A stretch of 24,084 bases of DNA from a virus. The position numbers were made by a program, and so were the translations under genes. Every line of letters starts with the position of its first letter. Within the stretch, counting starts at the first letter, position 1. Positions 21,777-24,084 of this stretch are shown here, piece by piece. Under the pieces are notes generated by a model, which was given only the letters and a program-made list of their open reading frames with translations, had not been told where the DNA came from and searched no databases. The DNA is taken from positions 1 to 24,084 of the IMG/VR virus record IMGVR_UViG_3300031974_002928; one strand, 5' to 3'.

Positions 21777-22622
21777 TTATTTGCTAGTAACTGGATTATT
21801 TGCTTCCCATTCACGTGCCGCTTGTCTTGTATAGCTAGGAGACATGTCGTTCATTTCTAAAATATCGTCTCTTATATTTTGATTGCGTTTTTCCAAATTA
21901 ATTACACGCACAAAAGAATTTGTCACTGCGGCAGTATAATAAGCAAATGGATTTTGCGATTTAGATTCATCAAACTGTAAGCCTATTTGTGTTAACTGAA
22001 GTATAGCTTGACCACGCATTTCGTCGTTATAGGTATAACCTCTTACATTGCCTCTAGTTGCATAACGTTCGCATAGTTTCATCCACATGTGAGCAAGTTT
22101 GTTTGTTACCTTGCCGTGTTGTTTATCAAAATAACCATTATCCATTCCTCCTACCCAATGTGATTTGCCTACACAGAATAAATTTCCGTCAGCGTCAAAT
22201 TTAAAGTGTTGGAACGGAGGAAAATTAAGTTTAGTTTTTGTATCTGCTACAGTTTTTGGAGTTTTCTTTCTGCCTACTTCTTCAGGTACATGATCATAAG
22301 ACATAACTCTAAACACTAGGTCTTCTTTTTTGATCTTTTTCCAGTTTACTTCAAATTCGGCTAGTTTTACTTTTTGACCTTCGGCTTTAGCAGCATCAAA
22401 AGCTTGAGTCTGCAAACGTTTTGCTTGATTTCTTTTTGCTTCTGCTATAGTTCTAATGTTTATTTTAGCTAGTCCTTCTTCTAACGTACCGTAAGGACCT
22501 TGTAGCGGTATAATTAAATCATATTGATTGTATTCGTTTTCAGTGTAACTACAAAAACTGCTTTTAGATTTATGAATTTCGGATAAAATGTCTTTGTTGT
22601 TTAGGTAATTGTGTTTTCTCAT
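21777..22622 (-). CDS. gp55: Late-transcription sigma factor gp55
   Basis: I place the start at the ATG at 22622 (MRKHNYLNN), which has an AGGAAT ribosome site. Longer in-frame starts would run through the promoter and the divergent baseplate gene. The 281-residue product has the sigma-region-2-like block of the gp55 family: GYTYNDEMRGQAILQLTQIG (195-214), QNPFAYYTAAVTNSFVRVIN (223-242) and EKRNQNIRDDI (244-254). gp55 binds host RNA polymerase core with gp33 and the gp45 clamp and recognises the TATAAATA late element. It is about 100 residues longer than T4 gp55 (185), with an N-terminal extension of the sort seen in marine relatives (SYTENEYNQYDLI, DLVFRVMSYDHVPEE). A perfect-consensus sigma70 promoter precedes it. 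Confidence 0.92.
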   Translation of the reverse strand: MRKHNYLNNKDILSEIHKSKSSFCSYTENEYNQYDLIIPLQGPYGTLEEGLAKINIRTIAEAKRNQAKRLQTQAFDAAKAEGQKVKLAEFEVNWKKIKKEDLVFRVMSYDHVPEEVGRKKTPKTVADTKTKLNFPPFQHFKFDADGNLFCVGKSHWVGGMDNGYFDKQHGKVTNKLAHMWMKLCERYATRGNVRGYTYNDEMRGQAILQLTQIGLQFDESKSQNPFAYYTAAVTNSFVRVINLEKRNQNIRDDILEMNDMSPSYTRQAAREWEANNPVTSK

Positions 22623-22649
22623 TAATTGTTGATTCCTAATAATGTATTT

Positions 22650-22678
22650 ATTATAAAATATGTATATAATTTTGTCAA
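22650..22678 (-). promoter_or_regulatory. Perfect-consensus sigma70 promoter for gp55
   Basis: On the minus strand TTGACA (22678-22673) and TATAAT (22655-22650) are separated by exactly 17 bp. Both hexamers and the spacing match the consensus without mismatch. Transcription would start near 22643, about 20 bases before the gp55 ATG. AATAAATA (22652-22645), a one-mismatch late octamer, overlaps the -10. Confidence 0.85.
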
Positions 22679-22685
22679 CTAAATA
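22678..22685 (+). promoter_or_regulatory. Late-like promoter element for the baseplate operon
   Basis: ACTAAATA on the plus strand lies 20 bases upstream of the ATG at 22706 and touches the first base of the divergent gp55 -35 hexamer. It differs from T4 TATAAATA at two positions. The same octamer precedes the 631-residue gene at 13441. The AGAGGA ribosome site follows closely, so the leader would be very short. Confidence 0.4.
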
Positions 22686-22705
22686 CAACAAAGAGGACAT
22701 GAAAA

Positions 22706-23527
22706 ATGGCAGTTGACTTTGTAGAAAATCCATCAGCTGAAGCACAACGACGTAGCAGTCAAAATCCACAAGCGACTGTTGACAATTTAACTGGTAGTTC
22801 TGTAACATATGGAGACAATACCAGCAACTACGCCGAAACTGCTGCAACTGAAACATATGATTCTAAAGATTATGTGAGTAATTTACGTAAAAGGAATATA
22901 CCTGCAGGCGCAGATCCTACTCCGCTGCCGTTTAACACTGCGGCTTGGAAAGCTACAGGAGCAGCTGACTGGAGAGTAAGATTAAGTATTCCGTCTGGAG
23001 TTAACTTTGGACCTTTGCACGGAAGTTTAGCAAGAACAAATGGTTGTATGTGGCCATATACACCTAATATTACATTTGGCACAGGTGCAACATATTCTGA
23101 AATGACGCCTACTCATGCGCTATACCCGTATGTGGTTTATCAAAACAGTCAAGTAGAGCAAATATCTATTAGTGGTACTTTTACTGCACAAAATCAACAA
23201 GAAGCTACATATGTTATTGCGGCACAACATTATTTAAAAACAATGACAAAAAGTGCATATGCTAACAGTGCGTATCAAGGTTCGCCACCGCCGGTTGTAT
23301 TTTTAAATGGATATGGCCAATTTATGTTCCAAAGTGTGCCAGTAGTTGTTTCAAGCTGGAATATTAATCTGCCATCAGATGTTGATTATATACAATCAAA
23401 TACAGGCACATATGCACCTACTAAATGTGAAATATCATGTAGTCTTAAGGTTGCATACAGCAGAAGTAAAACACAATCGTTTAGCTTACAGAGCTTTGCT
23501 GCTAGTGGTGGAGGAGGTTTTGTATGA
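22706..23527 (+). CDS. Baseplate tail-tube cap / initiator-like protein (gp48/gp54 type)
   Basis: A 273-residue protein. After a polar N-terminus it shows ADWRVRLSIPSGVNF, WPYTPNITFGTGATYSEMTP, YPYVVYQNSQVEQISISGTF and then PPVVFLNGYGQFMFQSVPVV, ending with APTKCEISCSLKVAYSR and FSLQSFAASGGGGF. This order (FPYTPxI, YPxxxYxNSQV, PPxVxLNGYG, YSR...FSLxxF) is one I recognise from baseplate tail-tube-cap or junction proteins of cyanophages. In T4, gp48 and gp54 sit between baseplate and tail tube and start tube polymerisation. I cannot separate gp48 from gp54. An AGAGGA ribosome site precedes it and its stop overlaps the start of gp53 by four bases. Confidence 0.7.
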   Translation: MAVDFVENPSAEAQRRSSQNPQATVDNLTGSSVTYGDNTSNYAETAATETYDSKDYVSNLRKRNIPAGADPTPLPFNTAAWKATGAADWRVRLSIPSGVNFGPLHGSLARTNGCMWPYTPNITFGTGATYSEMTPTHALYPYVVYQNSQVEQISISGTFTAQNQQEATYVIAAQHYLKTMTKSAYANSAYQGSPPPVVFLNGYGQFMFQSVPVVVSSWNINLPSDVDYIQSNTGTYAPTKCEISCSLKVAYSRSKTQSFSLQSFAASGGGGFV

Positions 23528-23844
23528 CAACTGAATATCAAAAAGTTTTTTATAACAATGCAAGTCCCTATTTTGCAACAGAAGTAAAGAATGATCAATT
23601 TTTAAGTTATCTTACAATTAGGCCTGTTCCTGCAAGAGCAAATGATGTCCTTTACACAATAGAACCCCAATATACACATAGACCAGATTTGCTAGCTTAT
23701 GATCTTTACGGAAGTTCTGATCTATGGTGGGTTTTTGCGCAGCGTAACATGAATGTTATAAGAGATCCAATTTATGACTTTGAAGCTGGCACAGAAATTT
23801 ACTTGCCGCAAAGTAAATTTTTACGAGATACCTTAGGAGTATAA
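23524..23844 (+). CDS. gp53: Baseplate wedge protein gp53
   Basis: A 106-residue protein whose core LLAYDLYGSSDLWWVFAQRN (58-77) followed by DPIYDFEAGTEIYLP (83-97) is characteristic of the gp53 family and is LysM-like. gp53 binds and clamps wedge components at the inner baseplate, joining neighbouring wedges. It is shorter than T4 gp53 (196) but contains the conserved core. It is coupled to the preceding gene by an ATGA overlap and followed after one base by the next ORF. Confidence 0.88.
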   Translation: MTTEYQKVFYNNASPYFATEVKNDQFLSYLTIRPVPARANDVLYTIEPQYTHRPDLLAYDLYGSSDLWWVFAQRNMNVIRDPIYDFEAGTEIYLPQSKFLRDTLGV

Positions 23845-23845
23845 A

Positions 23846-24084
23846 ATGGCAATTATAAGAACAGATGCTTCTTTATCAGACGGCGGTGAAAGTGTACAAG
23901 ACATAGGTAGACCGTCTGCTGATGATAGCTGGCGTACATGGCGAGGAGAAAGCCCTGATGAATTTTTCTATTTACGAGAAAATAGACAGTTTTCAGGCAA
24001 AGGTCTTACTAATTCCGGTGGCGGAGGAGGAGGCGGAGGTCCTAGTGTAAATCCTCTACATAAGTTTGCAACCTATAGTTGGAT
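23846..24084 (+). CDS. Virion structural protein, 3' truncated by the window edge
   Basis: A frame of 79 complete codons open to the end of the window, with AGGAGT six bases before the ATG. It begins MAIIRTDASLSDGGESVQD, has a run of eight glycines near residues 58-65, and then NPLHKFATYSW, a segment I recognise at the start of large baseplate structural proteins in marine T4-like phages. Position right after gp53 fits a hub or baseplate component. The exact identity needs the rest of the gene. Confidence 0.7.
   Translation, partial: MAIIRTDASLSDGGESVQDIGRPSADDSWRTWRGESPDEFFYLRENRQFSGKGLTNSGGGGGGGGPSVNPLHKFATYSW

Noticed and set aside
22623-22856. Upstream extension of the gp55 reading frame to 359 residues
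   Set aside because: It would read through the consensus promoter and the first 150 bases of the divergent baseplate gene, and its Cys/Tyr/Gln-rich translation is unlike gp55. The ATG at 22622 has a good ribosome site.

Overview
The window is a compact, AT-rich stretch of a T4-like myovirus genome. Diagnostic genes recognised by motif and family resemblance are the portal (gp20), prohead core protein, prohead protease (gp21), scaffold (gp22), major capsid protein (gp23), recombination nuclease subunits gp46 and gp47, late sigma factor gp55 and baseplate wedge gp53. Several accessory virion proteins look like those of marine T4-like phages (cyanophage and pelagiphage relatives). The host is probably an aquatic bacterium, but nothing in the window identifies it. 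I see no tRNA, integrase, insertion sequence or CRISPR array.

Layout, left to right. Bases 1-1094 (+) hold the 3' end of a virion protein gene and a Nudix hydrolase. Bases 1091-3870 (-) form a run of four virion or fibre-like genes plus a small tail gene. Bases 3871-4274 are non-coding and hold a structured RNA candidate with its own sigma70-like promoter, two terminator-like hairpins and a late-type promoter. Bases 4275-11015 (-) are the head module: gp23, gp22, gp21, acidic core protein, a Rossmann-like putative transferase, a small protein and gp20. Bases 11087-11549 (+) hold a tiny basic ORF and an Sm-like protein. Bases 11546-13441 (-) hold a long helical protein, possibly the tape measure. 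Bases 13500-14563 (+) hold a gp26-type zinc-binding tail/baseplate protein with a probable programmed -1 frameshift. Bases 14564-17181 (-) encode two membrane proteins that look like tandem paralogues. Bases 17182-17680 are non-coding and rich in hairpins. Bases 17681-21712 (-) form a recombination operon: gp47, an SDR-like protein, gp46, a small protein and a GIY-YIG nuclease. Bases 21777-22622 (-) encode gp55. Bases 22706-24084 (+) begin a baseplate operon: gp48/54-like, gp53 and a truncated virion gene.

The genes fit a T4-style programme. Consensus sigma70 promoters precede gp55 (-35 TTGACA, 17 bp, -10 TATAAT) and gp47. Octamers close to the T4 late element (xATAAATA or ACTAAATA) precede gp20, the structural genes at 3870, the membrane protein pair and the baseplate operon. 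gp55 would be made early from host-type promoters and then direct RNA polymerase to the late elements.

The most interesting items are the two structured non-coding regions, the U-UUU-UUC frameshift beside the putative tape-measure gene, the paralogous membrane protein pair, and the overlapping early/late promoters between gp55 and the baseplate genes.
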